From Marivita sp. (lineage in GTDB: Bacteria; Pseudomonadota; Alphaproteobacteria; Rhodobacterales; Rhodobacteraceae): 36,045 bases of DNA. Position numbers and translations under genes: made by a program. Location of the stretch: NCBI RefSeq assembly GCF_017643905.1, contig NZ_JAEPMO010000024.1:1-36045 (forward strand). Reading direction: 5' to 3'. Positions 27,570 to 36,045 of the stretch are shown here, piece after piece. Within the stretch, counting starts at the first letter, position 1. Every line of letters starts with the position of its first letter. The notes under the pieces are model-generated. The model searched no databases. It saw only the letters and a list, made by a program, of their open reading frames with translations, and was not told where the DNA came from.

Positions 27570-28021
27570 GCTCCCAGTCTACGCGCAATGGCATTTCCGA
27601 GGCGCGACGTGATCAGCGCCCAGACGGTACCGCCGCCCGTGCCCGCGCCACCGTCACCCCAACGTTCACTTCTCATGGCATAATGCAGGATCCTTCGCAG
27701 GTCGCGCAGGCAGAGAGACTCGACAAGCTCGAGATTGTTCACGAGCTTTCGCATGAACTCTAGCACCGGCGTTTTTTTCGGGTCCCCCATGTCCTCCCCC
27801 TCATCGCGGCAGACAAAGCCACAGGAATGGGCCGCATTCATGAAGACGGACCATTCAGCCCAATAGATCGGTCGAAGCCGCTCTTCGCGCGAAGCACTTT
27901 CATACCGGTCCACCAAATCCCGCAAGCGCGCCCCAACGAACCGCACCTGTTGGATGGTCAGCTTTTCTTGAAGACTGAACGGAGCATCACGAATATCAGG
28001 ATCATTTTCCAGTGCTCGCAT
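27566..28021 (-). CDS. Conserved-looking hypothetical protein, helical, within the exonuclease-HEPN operon
   Basis: 151 aa from ATG 28021 (MRALENDPDIRDAPFSLQEKL...); 2 nt after the exonuclease stop (TGAAGATG); overlaps the HEPN gene by 4 nt. Confidence 0.75.
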   Translation of the reverse strand: MRALENDPDIRDAPFSLQEKLTIQQVRFVGARLRDLVDRYESASREERLRPIYWAEWSVFMNAAHSCGFVCRDEGEDMGDPKKTPVLEFMRKLVNNLELVESLCLRDLRRILHYAMRSERWGDGGAGTGGGTVWALITSRLGNAIARRLGA

Positions 28022-28023
28022 CT

Positions 28024-29412
28024 TCAGAACGGCTCCCCACATGTGATGCTGGACCCTAGCGCAACTATGAATGCTTCGATTTCTTCAAGCATGGAGGGAT
28101 CCTGCGATTCTGCTACTTGCAGCTCCAAGAGCGCCTGGCGCGCATGCTCAAACGTCATCCATCCAGCCCCGGTGTCTGCGCTCCATCGCTCGCTTCGCCA
28201 CGCAATGTACCGGCGATGGTCACTGTCTGACAGCAGGTTGGGCGCGTAGAATGCGACAAGCCTCGCACCAAGCTGGCGCAAGCGGGCGTCTTCGAACGTT
28301 GCTACGATTTCTTGCCGACGCGGCCAATCAGCCCCCTGAAACTCCTTGAGCCGTGCCTTGTCGTTCCAGCTGTAGAAGCCGTTGAAAATCTGCTGTTCGA
28401 CATGCCGTGGCGTAGCGTCGGGTTCGGCTGGGTAACGCGTGGCCATCGCAGAGATCAGCCGCTGCCGTAATTCGGGCCCCTCTGCGAGCGCCCGGGCCCT
28501 GCGCTGATACTCATCCGTCAAGGTCAGCGGTGGTAAGAGCACCGGGATCTTGTTGATCGAGATCGACCGCAGGAGACGTGGCTCAGCGTCCCTGGCGGCC
28601 ATCAAGTCCTGGTCAGACGCCATAATCAACGCTTGCGGGTCCATCGCATCGAGATCGAAGAGATAGGCTTGGTTCTGGTTCTTGGCGGCATAGCCGCAGA
28701 GGCAACCCATGATTGCCTTTGAGGGAGCGTCTCCAAAGCGCCCAATCAACTCGATTGGCTCATACCGGTCCAGCTGCACCTGAACATGTCTTTTGTCGCG
28801 ATTGGCAAGAAGCTGGCCCCAGAGATCGGGCGCACGCTCTGCGATCAGCCGTGCGATGTGGATCGTCGCCTCCACGTCCCCCAAAGCATCATGTGCGTTG
28901 TGCCCCTTAAAACCATTCTCCGGTGCAAGGCGATCGAGCTTGAAGCGGACCCGACCTGTGTCATCCATTGGCCAGGTGAATTGGTCGGGGTGGCGCTGAA
29001 ACATCGCGAATACGGCCGTCATGATGTCGAAGCGCGTGTTGCCATTGAACTGGGTTGCAAAAATCTCAGCCTGCAGATTCTGATAGAATAGCTGGCGCAA
29101 CATTTCTTCATCAAAACGGATGCTGTTGAACCCCGTCCAGATCGCAGGGGACCAACGTGAGACCAGCGCAATCAACTTCTGTGCGAACTCAAACAAGCTC
29201 GGCAACTGTGGATCGACGATTTGAAGGGGTCGCAACCCAGTGACGACTAACGCCTGCGGCGATGGAATGACGTGCGGTGCCAGGCGGCAGCGCAGGTTCA
29301 CCCGCTCGATCTCCTTGAAGTTCAAGTCTGTAAGGATCGCTGCAAATTGCAGAGGATGGTCGAACGCTGTCGACGTGCCCGTGGTTTCAAGATCGTAAAA
29401 CGCAAAGTTCAT
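28024..29412 (-). CDS. Exodeoxyribonuclease I-like (SbcB-like) DEDDh 3'-5' exonuclease
   Basis: 462 aa from ATG 29412; FYDLETTGTS, GFNSIRFDEEMLRQLFYQNL, GHNAHDALGDVEATIHIARLI; ExoI-like C-terminal region (QIFNGFYSWNDKARLKEFQ). Confidence 0.9.
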   Translation of the reverse strand: MNFAFYDLETTGTSTAFDHPLQFAAILTDLNFKEIERVNLRCRLAPHVIPSPQALVVTGLRPLQIVDPQLPSLFEFAQKLIALVSRWSPAIWTGFNSIRFDEEMLRQLFYQNLQAEIFATQFNGNTRFDIMTAVFAMFQRHPDQFTWPMDDTGRVRFKLDRLAPENGFKGHNAHDALGDVEATIHIARLIAERAPDLWGQLLANRDKRHVQVQLDRYEPIELIGRFGDAPSKAIMGCLCGYAAKNQNQAYLFDLDAMDPQALIMASDQDLMAARDAEPRLLRSISINKIPVLLPPLTLTDEYQRRARALAEGPELRQRLISAMATRYPAEPDATPRHVEQQIFNGFYSWNDKARLKEFQGADWPRRQEIVATFEDARLRQLGARLVAFYAPNLLSDSDHRRYIAWRSERWSADTGAGWMTFEHARQALLELQVAESQDPSMLEEIEAFIVALGSSITCGEPF

Positions 29413-29474
29413 AAGGGTACATAAGCGGAACAAGCAATCAGGTCACGAGGTTTTCCGGGTCAGGTAACCGGAGT

Positions 29475-29499
29475 ACGTCCGTATTTGACATACGCACGT
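29475..29499. promoter_or_regulatory. Inverted repeat in the divergent promoter region; candidate operator
   Basis: ACGTCCGTAT-TTGAC-ATACGCACGT, 9/10 arm match, overlapping a TTGACA hexamer. Confidence 0.5.
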
Positions 29500-29530
29500 G
29501 ATATGTCTTGCGGATCATCAAGGAGGCCGC

Positions 29531-31567
29531 ATGAAAAACAAGTACGAACAGGCATATTTAATCGAATTAGCAACACGAATTGCCTTACAATTTCGCGCAA
29601 GAAGCATTGCCGCACAAGAATTGTCAAACTGGATGGAAAATTTCGATTTAGGTTTCGACTGGAATCCCGATTTTGACACTTACAAACAAAAAGGTGTTCC
29701 AGCGGATATTTGGAGTCAACTACGGGGCCTCCTAACTGAGCTGGACAGAACAAAGTTTGAACCAAAACCGGATGCACTTGGTCGCAACATTAACGTTCTG
29801 GCCACTCATGTTGCTTTGAATTCCGATGAACAGGTAATTTTCGAACTGGCCGTTCGCGCAACACGCAATGGCCCTGTCCGGTCGTTGTGCACCGGTCTTG
29901 TCGACGACGCTCGGCTTTCGGTGGAGGATGCAATTACAAGTCTTACGGGCCTTCCATCCGCAAGCGTTCGCCGGTCCCTATCATACTCCGGTCGCTTGTT
30001 ATCTTCGGGTCTAGTGCAATTCGAAAAGCACCCTTTTCATGGGCTTGGACTTGCTCCGCTGAATCTCATTGTAGAAGCCCTCGAACCCCCTTCGCGCAGT
30101 CTGGACGATATCCTGAGCAAACTATTCGCCCCTGTCAGCTCCACGACGTTAGCCTGGGAGGATTTCGAGCATCTTGGCGCTGGGCGCGACTTTGCCTTCC
30201 GCCTGCTGCGCGGTGCTCTTGATCGCTGCGAAAAGGGCGTGAACATTCTGCTACACGGAGCCCCCGGGACCGGCAAAACGGAGTTCTGCAAGGCGCTTGC
30301 AGAGCGCCTCGGTGCGGGATTGCATGCTGTCGGTGAGGCTGATGATGAGGGCGACGAACCATCCCGTTCCGAACGTCTGCAGCAATTGCGTCTCGGTCAA
30401 CGGCTGCTTACTGATCAGGGAAACAGCCTGATCCTCTTCGACGAAATGGAAGACCTGTTTCCCGGGCTCGACAATGGCCCCTTTGGTCTGTCGCTCCGCC
30501 GCTCCGGCTCGAAAGTCCACGTCAACAGGCTATTAGAAAACAACCCAATCCCAACATCGTGGACGACCAACAACATCAGGGACTGCGATCCAGCATTCCT
30601 CCGACGGATTTCCTTCACGCTGGAGTTGCGCACACCACCAGTTTCTGTGCGCAGCCACATATGGGAGAAGCTTGCCAAGCATCACCGGGTTGCGCTGCCC
30701 AAAGACCTCTGCCTCGAACTCGCCCAAAGCATGGAAGATGCGCCTGCACTTGCCGATAGCGCACTTCGCGCAGCGCGAATTACATGCGGTGGCGCGGACG
30801 ATGTGAAGCTTGCGGCATCTGCGATTTCGCGTGCCGTGCGAGGGGGGCACACCCCACTCGTAGCACCGAGCAGTGTCAGATTTGAGCCTGAACTGGCCAA
30901 TGCTGACCATGACCTTGCACTGATCACAGAAAGGTTCGTGGCCTGCGGTCCAGCCAATACCGGTGGGCTGTGCCTCAGCGGCCCTCCCGGCACCGGCAAA
31001 AGCGCCTTTGCCCGCTATCTCGCAGACCGAATGCAGATGCCGGTCCTCGAGCGACGAGCTTCTGATCTTCTGGATCGCTATGTCGGCGGAAGCGAGCGCA
31101 ACATCGCCGATGCTTTTGCCGAAGCGCGCGACACCAACGCGTTTCTTGTATTCGATGAAGCGGACTCACTATTGGGCGCGCGCGATGGCTCAAGGCATCG
31201 CTGGGAAATCTCGCAGGTCAACGAAATGCTGACTTGGATGGAAAACCATCCCCTGCCCTTCGCCTGTACCACCAACCTCATCGAACATCTGGATCCCGCC
31301 ACGACCCGACGCTTCAGCCTCAAGATCAGCTTCTTGCCGCTGAGCGCACAGCAACGTGAAGCGTGTTTTTGTCGCTTTTTCAAATCCGATCCGCCCTTGG
31401 GGCTTTGGGAACTCGACCAACTGACGCCCGGGGACTTCGCTGTGGTGGCCAAGCGATCGAAATTGCTTGGGATCCCTGAACCCGAAGCGATCCTCGTCGA
31501 GCTGCGCCGCGAGCAGGCAGCCAAGCCTAATAGGGGGAGCCCGATAGGGTTTCGTGTTGCAAGCTGA
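29531..31567 (+). CDS. Double AAA+ domain ATPase
   Basis: 678 aa from ATG 29531 with AAGGAGG upstream. Two Walker A (LLHGAPGTGKTEF; LSGPPGTGKSAF) and two Walker B (LILFDEMEDLF; FLVFDEADSLL). Confidence 0.93.
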   Translation: MKNKYEQAYLIELATRIALQFRARSIAAQELSNWMENFDLGFDWNPDFDTYKQKGVPADIWSQLRGLLTELDRTKFEPKPDALGRNINVLATHVALNSDEQVIFELAVRATRNGPVRSLCTGLVDDARLSVEDAITSLTGLPSASVRRSLSYSGRLLSSGLVQFEKHPFHGLGLAPLNLIVEALEPPSRSLDDILSKLFAPVSSTTLAWEDFEHLGAGRDFAFRLLRGALDRCEKGVNILLHGAPGTGKTEFCKALAERLGAGLHAVGEADDEGDEPSRSERLQQLRLGQRLLTDQGNSLILFDEMEDLFPGLDNGPFGLSLRRSGSKVHVNRLLENNPIPTSWTTNNIRDCDPAFLRRISFTLELRTPPVSVRSHIWEKLAKHHRVALPKDLCLELAQSMEDAPALADSALRAARITCGGADDVKLAASAISRAVRGGHTPLVAPSSVRFEPELANADHDLALITERFVACGPANTGGLCLSGPPGTGKSAFARYLADRMQMPVLERRASDLLDRYVGGSERNIADAFAEARDTNAFLVFDEADSLLGARDGSRHRWEISQVNEMLTWMENHPLPFACTTNLIEHLDPATTRRFSLKISFLPLSAQQREACFCRFFKSDPPLGLWELDQLTPGDFAVVAKRSKLLGIPEPEAILVELRREQAAKPNRGSPIGFRVAS

Positions 31568-31675
31568 TCGCACGTCTCCTTACGACACCACGACAGCGCA
31601 CGAAAACGCATGTCAATGGCTCTGCTTGAAGCCATGAAATGTTTGCGCCAGTCTACGGGAATTGGAGACACCACA

Positions 31676-32665
31676 ATGCGTTATGGCCGACTCACAGATC
31701 TTGTTAGGCTGGCCATGCAGATGCAGGGCCGCGCCGATGGTCTGTCGCTGGAAGACATCAGTCAGACCTTTGAAGTGTCGCGCAGGACGGCTGAGCGGAT
31801 GCGCGATGCAATTCGTGACGCATTTCCGCAAACGGAGGAACTTTTAGAGGAAGGCGGGCGGAAGCGTTGGCGCTTGCCGCCTGGCACCGCAGGCCGCCTT
31901 GCCGACCCGACTGTAGATGATATCGCCACACTTAAGCGGGCCGCCGACCTCGCTCGACAATCGGGCGACTTTGGCACCGCTGAGCGCCTCGACATGCTAT
32001 CAGACCGGTTGCGTGCTCGCCTACCAGGCAAAAGACGAGCACAGCTTGAGCCTGATATCGCCGCACTCCTCGAGGCAGACGGCGTTGCCCTACGCCCTGG
32101 TCCCCGCGAGCGCATTCCGAGGGAAACACTGAACACTCTTCGAGAAGCAATCCTTGCGGGAGTTTGGATCGACGTTGATCATAGGTCTCGCTCATCTGGG
32201 CTTTTGAGCCGCAAAGCCCGTCTCGGTCCCCTTGCCATGCTGCTTGGTGAGGGCAGGCAGTACCTTGTGGCCTTCAGCGCCTACGCGAAGGATGTGCGTC
32301 TCTTTGCGTTGGCCGGATTCGAGCGGATCGAACTGACCGAAGATGTTTTTCAGCGCCCCGAAGATTTCGACCTATCCACCTGGATGCAGCGATCCTTCGG
32401 CATCTGGCAGGAAGATGTCTACGATGTCGTTTGGCGCTTCACGCCCGAAGCGGCAAAGGACGCGCGCCTATATTTGTTCCATCCGACACAGGTCATGACC
32501 GACGAGCCGGATGGCAGCCTTACAGTGTCATTCCGCGCAGGTGGGCTGCGCGAAATGTGCTGGCATTTGTTCCGGTGGGGAAGTTCCGTAAAGGTTGTTT
32601 CACCTCGCAAACTTCAAGAAGAACTTTCAAGGACAGTCAAAGATAACTACCCGGAGTACATCTGA
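31676..32665 (+). CDS. WYL-domain transcriptional regulator (HTH + WYL-like)
   Basis: 329 aa from ATG 31676; HTH GLSLEDISQTFEVSRRTAERMRDAIRDAFP; WYL-like region (ARLGPLAMLLGEGRQYLVAF...VRLFALAGFERIELTEDVFQRPEDFDL). Confidence 0.88.
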   Translation: MRYGRLTDLVRLAMQMQGRADGLSLEDISQTFEVSRRTAERMRDAIRDAFPQTEELLEEGGRKRWRLPPGTAGRLADPTVDDIATLKRAADLARQSGDFGTAERLDMLSDRLRARLPGKRRAQLEPDIAALLEADGVALRPGPRERIPRETLNTLREAILAGVWIDVDHRSRSSGLLSRKARLGPLAMLLGEGRQYLVAFSAYAKDVRLFALAGFERIELTEDVFQRPEDFDLSTWMQRSFGIWQEDVYDVVWRFTPEAAKDARLYLFHPTQVMTDEPDGSLTVSFRAGGLREMCWHLFRWGSSVKVVSPRKLQEELSRTVKDNYPEYI

Positions 32666-32728
32666 AGTGCTTGCTTAAAAAGCTGGTAACACGCACTGAA
32701 CACTGGTCACCACCTAAAAGGATTATTT

Positions 32729-33391
32729 CTATGATGATTCCATTCCTGCCAGCCATTGGGGTATCTTCTTGTAACTTCTGTATATTCCCACAACAGTCGA
32801 AACGAAATTTTCAATCTCATCGTCCAAACTCATATTCTTCTTTGTTGAGCCAAACTCTTCAGCTTGAATCATCTTTCTAGCAATATCATTCCTTCTAACT
32901 GCATTGTCCAAATCAGCTTGTGGTGGAAATTCTTCATGTATACCACTTGCGCTCATGGCTTCCACTTTATCCCGAATGTGCTTTTTCGCGTCATCAAGCC
33001 CACGTCCAAAAATGCGCTGTTGAGGTAAGGAAGCCAATATTTCAAGCGCCAAGCGGCCGTCTTGTGCAGTTGGAAAATCTATCACTATTGCTCCCAGACT
33101 AACAGTATCAACTTCTTTTTCATTCTCATCAATATTTTCCAAAGCACGCTGCACACTAAATTTAGCTACAACTCCGTTCCCAGAATTTTGCCTCTTCACA
33201 TCTTCTACAATGTGACCAACATTGAGCTCTTCTGACAGACCCTCGTCATCCTTAATTGCATCTTCAAGTGCCTTGAGAAGTTCATCCCTCAATTCATTGC
33301 GGCGCTCCAACAAAACTTCAACAATTCGCCAATTGTTCCAAATTATCGACTCCACACTTTCGACCGCATTTATCTCGTTACTAGATGTCAT
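32729..33391 (-). CDS. Hypothetical protein in an AT-rich segment, downstream partner of the PD-(D/E)XK gene
   Basis: From ATG 33391 (MTSSNEINAVESVESIIWNNWRIVEVLLERRNELRDELLKAL...); overlaps the upstream gene end (33381) by 11 nt. Confidence 0.75.
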   Translation of the reverse strand: MTSSNEINAVESVESIIWNNWRIVEVLLERRNELRDELLKALEDAIKDDEGLSEELNVGHIVEDVKRQNSGNGVVAKFSVQRALENIDENEKEVDTVSLGAIVIDFPTAQDGRLALEILASLPQQRIFGRGLDDAKKHIRDKVEAMSASGIHEEFPPQADLDNAVRRNDIARKMIQAEEFGSTKKNMSLDDEIENFVSTVVGIYRSYKKIPQWLAGMESS

Positions 33392-34748
33392 GGATTCTCC
33401 CTCCAAGTTTCTCATAGACTGCTTCATCGCAACAGCTATCAACATGGTTCAGTTCTGCAAGTGCCACATCGAGGGACGCAGAAGATGCAACTGGAAACCG
33501 CCTAGTGAGTGCCGGTTCAGCTATTCTCAGCCTTAGATCTTCAATGTTAGACACCAAGTCTATACCAGTCGCCAAACGAAGAATTGTTGTTCTAAAAGAC
33601 CGAATCAAATCAAGTCGACCCAACTGCAGATCTCGATCAATACACAGACGATACAGCATCTTATCAATATCAAGCCAATCGATATGCCGCACTGGCAAAC
33701 CGTGCTCATATTTACGCTCACCCATATATTCATGCTTTGAGATGCACTGATGCCTTGGGTGAATCAGCACAGGAACCACAGCAGCCCTACCAGCATCAAA
33801 GAAATGTTTACTGCGCTCCAAGCCTTTATTTGCACGTGTGCATTTTTCCCATGCACCCCTCCAACCCTGAAAAGAAGAAAAATGCGATGATGATGTGTTT
33901 TTATCAAATCTCAAACTGCTTCTGTAGGCCTCAAGCATTAAACGCCACATTTCACCGTATAATGCTGCTTGCGCCCAAGTCTGATCATTAAATTTGTACA
34001 ATGACTCGCTAGCGTACACTTTAACTTCTACAGGAATAATGTAGCCTTGCACCATGATTAATATGTCGACGCGCAGTCTTCTAGACTTTTCAGATTTCTG
34101 TTGAGAAGTCTGCTCATATAAAGGCTGAAAAAGCTCACCATTGGGTATATCCCAACTTACCTCACTAACAATTTCAGCATTTAGGCTTTGAGAATAATCG
34201 AACAGACGACCCTGACAGTCCACGCCCAGGCGAGCAAGGAAAAGTCGTAGAAATGCATCTCCAACACCGTGTGAACTTTCAGGAGTTAATAGCCACAATA
34301 ACAACTGACAAAACACAGTTTCACTTCGGTCTACGCCCATCAGCGAAAGAATGTCGAAGTGTACCGGAAGGCCCTCGTATGGCTTGAGAACAGTTTCGGC
34401 TTCCCTTAAACGGTTCGCACTAGTTTCGCTATACAACAGAACTGTTTTATCAATAATAGCATGAAATTTTTTGATATCTTCCGCTGGTGAAGGAAAACCG
34501 ATCGCCCCATCTAAATATGATGCTTCTAATGAATCACCTTCTCCATTGATGACTTTTCGAGCCTCCTCAACGACCTTGACAACGCCATCCAAATACTTAT
34601 CAGTTTTTTCAAAAGCACTTGATGTAACTCGATGCGCAATCACAATGCTCGGATCAATTGCTACCCGCACATCACTAATAATAGAAAGTATGCGTTCGAT
34701 TTCTCCTTTAGAATCCATATCAATTGGTCTTTCATCTCTATTACACAT
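33381..34748 (-). CDS. PD-(D/E)XK nuclease superfamily protein (PDDEXK_4-like); start may be 34718
   Basis: 455 aa; FCQLLLWLLTPESSHGVGDAFLRLFL and RVDILIMVQGYIIPVEVKVYASESLYKFNDQTWAQAALYGEMW (D...ExK core). Confidence 0.82.
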   Translation of the reverse strand: MCNRDERPIDMDSKGEIERILSIISDVRVAIDPSIVIAHRVTSSAFEKTDKYLDGVVKVVEEARKVINGEGDSLEASYLDGAIGFPSPAEDIKKFHAIIDKTVLLYSETSANRLREAETVLKPYEGLPVHFDILSLMGVDRSETVFCQLLLWLLTPESSHGVGDAFLRLFLARLGVDCQGRLFDYSQSLNAEIVSEVSWDIPNGELFQPLYEQTSQQKSEKSRRLRVDILIMVQGYIIPVEVKVYASESLYKFNDQTWAQAALYGEMWRLMLEAYRSSLRFDKNTSSSHFSSFQGWRGAWEKCTRANKGLERSKHFFDAGRAAVVPVLIHPRHQCISKHEYMGERKYEHGLPVRHIDWLDIDKMLYRLCIDRDLQLGRLDLIRSFRTTILRLATGIDLVSNIEDLRLRIAEPALTRRFPVASSASLDVALAELNHVDSCCDEAVYEKLGGRIHDI

Positions 34749-34784
34749 TATGTTCGTCTACACCTCTGGATTAGCGCATCATTT

Positions 34785-35675
34785 TCATCGCTTCAGCACT
34801 TCAATATTATCATTAGACAATGATTTCTCCCCCACCCAATGATAAATGCAGATTTTTTCAGGGTAATCCAAACAAGCAGCTTGCTCAGACTCAATCAATG
34901 GCTCGCCTTTCATTTTGTAATGGCCCACTAGCACAGGAGATTTGCCTTCACCATAAACGGTAATTCCTTCTGTACCTGAAACAGACGTATCAGGCAACTG
35001 CGTAACATCTGGTACAGCGAGTGCCAAATCACGCCAACTTCCCTGCAATGATTTCCACCACGCAAGACGCACCTTATTCCGCTTCACACCTTTATAATCG
35101 TAGAACCAAAAATTATCTGGCAGCATAACCTCAGGACCTGACGTTAGCATCTCTACAGCCATAGCAAATTCACTTTCTTTGTGAGCTACCTCTTCAAGGT
35201 CATCAGCAGTAAGCCGCCCATCTGGTCGTCGCTCCTTCACCATTTCGATTGCAATCTGATCCCAGCAAGCATGCACAAGATTCAATCCTTCAAGTTCAAT
35301 CCAGAGTGGAATACTCAAAAACCATTCAGTCCATTCAATCGCGGAAGGTGTTGCGAAGCCTATATTGTCCAAGAAACTTGCATGCTGGCTGACGTTATTT
35401 GAGCTGTGCTGGCGCAGAGGTGCCCCTTTGTTATCTCTCCGGTGAAACAAAATAGCGTTGAGTTCATGGTTCCCCATGACTGCCAGAGCGCCCTCGTGGT
35501 CCACAAGTGATCGCACTTTGCGAAGTACGGAAGCATCATCAGGCACGTCGACAGAGTTGCCTGCATCAATAAAATCACCAAGAAAAGCAACATTCGATCC
35601 AGTTGCAGCATCCAGCGATGTATGCAAACGGGTAGGGTCCGCATGGATGTCTGGTATAATCGTTAAACTTGTCAT
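34785..35675 (-). CDS. Calcineurin-like (Ser/Thr phosphatase-type) metallophosphoesterase
   Basis: 296 aa; IIPDIHADPTRL, FLGDFIDAG, VMGNHELNAI, LVHACWD, VLVGHYKM. Confidence 0.9.
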   Translation of the reverse strand: MTSLTIIPDIHADPTRLHTSLDAATGSNVAFLGDFIDAGNSVDVPDDASVLRKVRSLVDHEGALAVMGNHELNAILFHRRDNKGAPLRQHSSNNVSQHASFLDNIGFATPSAIEWTEWFLSIPLWIELEGLNLVHACWDQIAIEMVKERRPDGRLTADDLEEVAHKESEFAMAVEMLTSGPEVMLPDNFWFYDYKGVKRNKVRLAWWKSLQGSWRDLALAVPDVTQLPDTSVSGTEGITVYGEGKSPVLVGHYKMKGEPLIESEQAACLDYPEKICIYHWVGEKSLSNDNIEVLKR

Positions 35676-35753
35676 TTTTTCTCTACCTGTTGCTATGCTC
35701 CAAAATCACGACTGATTTCATGTCGAGTACTCGTCGCCAAATGTACTTCGCAT

Positions 35754-36045
35754 TCAGTCAACTTGAGAGCTTCCATCCCTGATCTCAACCGTCGCCCGGT
35801 CGATCCAATGAACCGCAATTTCTGCGAACCTAACCTGTTCAGCGAGTGCAAACACTTGCTGATAGGCCTGAAGTTGCGCAAAGTATGCCTTGAAAGATCC
35901 CGATCCGCTCTTGTGATCAAGAATCAGACACTTCCCTTCGCCCGTCGCCAGAAGATCAATGATCCCGTTGAATTCCGCGCCCGATGCTTCACGCTTCTGA
36001 ACCGGCACCTCGCATTCGATCTCCGTATAGCCCTCAGCCGTCAGC
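35754..36045 (-). CDS. C-terminal nuclease domain of a larger protein (UvrD/RecB-type PD-(D/E)XK), truncated by the window end
   Basis: Frame open to the window edge: LTAEGYTEIECEVPVQKREASGAEFNGIIDLLATGEGKCLILDHKSGSGSFKAYFAQLQAYQQVFALAEQ (GIIDLL...ILDHKSG, Q..AYQ). Confidence 0.7.
   Translation of the reverse strand, partial: LTAEGYTEIECEVPVQKREASGAEFNGIIDLLATGEGKCLILDHKSGSGSFKAYFAQLQAYQQVFALAEQVRFAEIAVHWIDRATVEIRDGSSQVD

Noticed and set aside
29413-29530. Retron-like ncRNA in the divergent intergenic region
   Set aside because: No reverse transcriptase nearby and the region is only 118 bp; the inverted repeats fit an operator better.
1-36045. CRISPR array, rRNA or complete tRNA
   Set aside because: No regularly spaced direct repeats, rRNA-like blocks or complete cloverleaf noticed; only the 17-nt tRNA-Ser 3' end at 18397-18413.

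Overview
This window looks like alphaproteobacterial (probably Rhodobacteraceae) chromosome. The left half is catabolic and transport DNA; the right half looks like a genomic island. Left half (1-18.4 kb): an IclR regulator, a DctPQM-type TRAP transporter, a divergent GMC oxidoreductase, a C-P lyase phosphonate cluster (phnF, phnGHI, a HAD hydrolase, phnJKL, phnN, a DUF1045-type gene and phnM), and two MFS transporters. At 18397-18413 there is a 17-nt sequence identical to what I recognise as the 3' end of a tRNA-Ser (reverse strand). It is followed directly by a tyrosine integrase, so I read it as the left att site of an island that runs past the right end of the window. Island contents: a site-2 protease fused to the C-terminal segment of a phage-type recombinase; phoA followed by a metal-handling ABC module with a His-rich periplasmic protein; an IS5-type transposase fragment; and then two blocks of defence-like genes. 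Block A (26.7-32.7 kb) is a tight four-gene minus-strand operon (ExoI/SbcB-like DEDDh exonuclease, 158-aa unknown, HEPN protein with an RNxxxH motif, and a 57-aa two-TM protein missed by the ORF track). It is divergent from a double-AAA+ ATPase and a WYL-domain regulator. Block B (32.7-36 kb) is AT-rich and contains a 238-aa unknown, a PD-(D/E)XK nuclease, a calcineurin-like phosphoesterase and the C-terminal nuclease domain of a truncated protein. Block A is my best candidate for an undescribed system. All family assignments come from reading motifs by eye; no searches were run.
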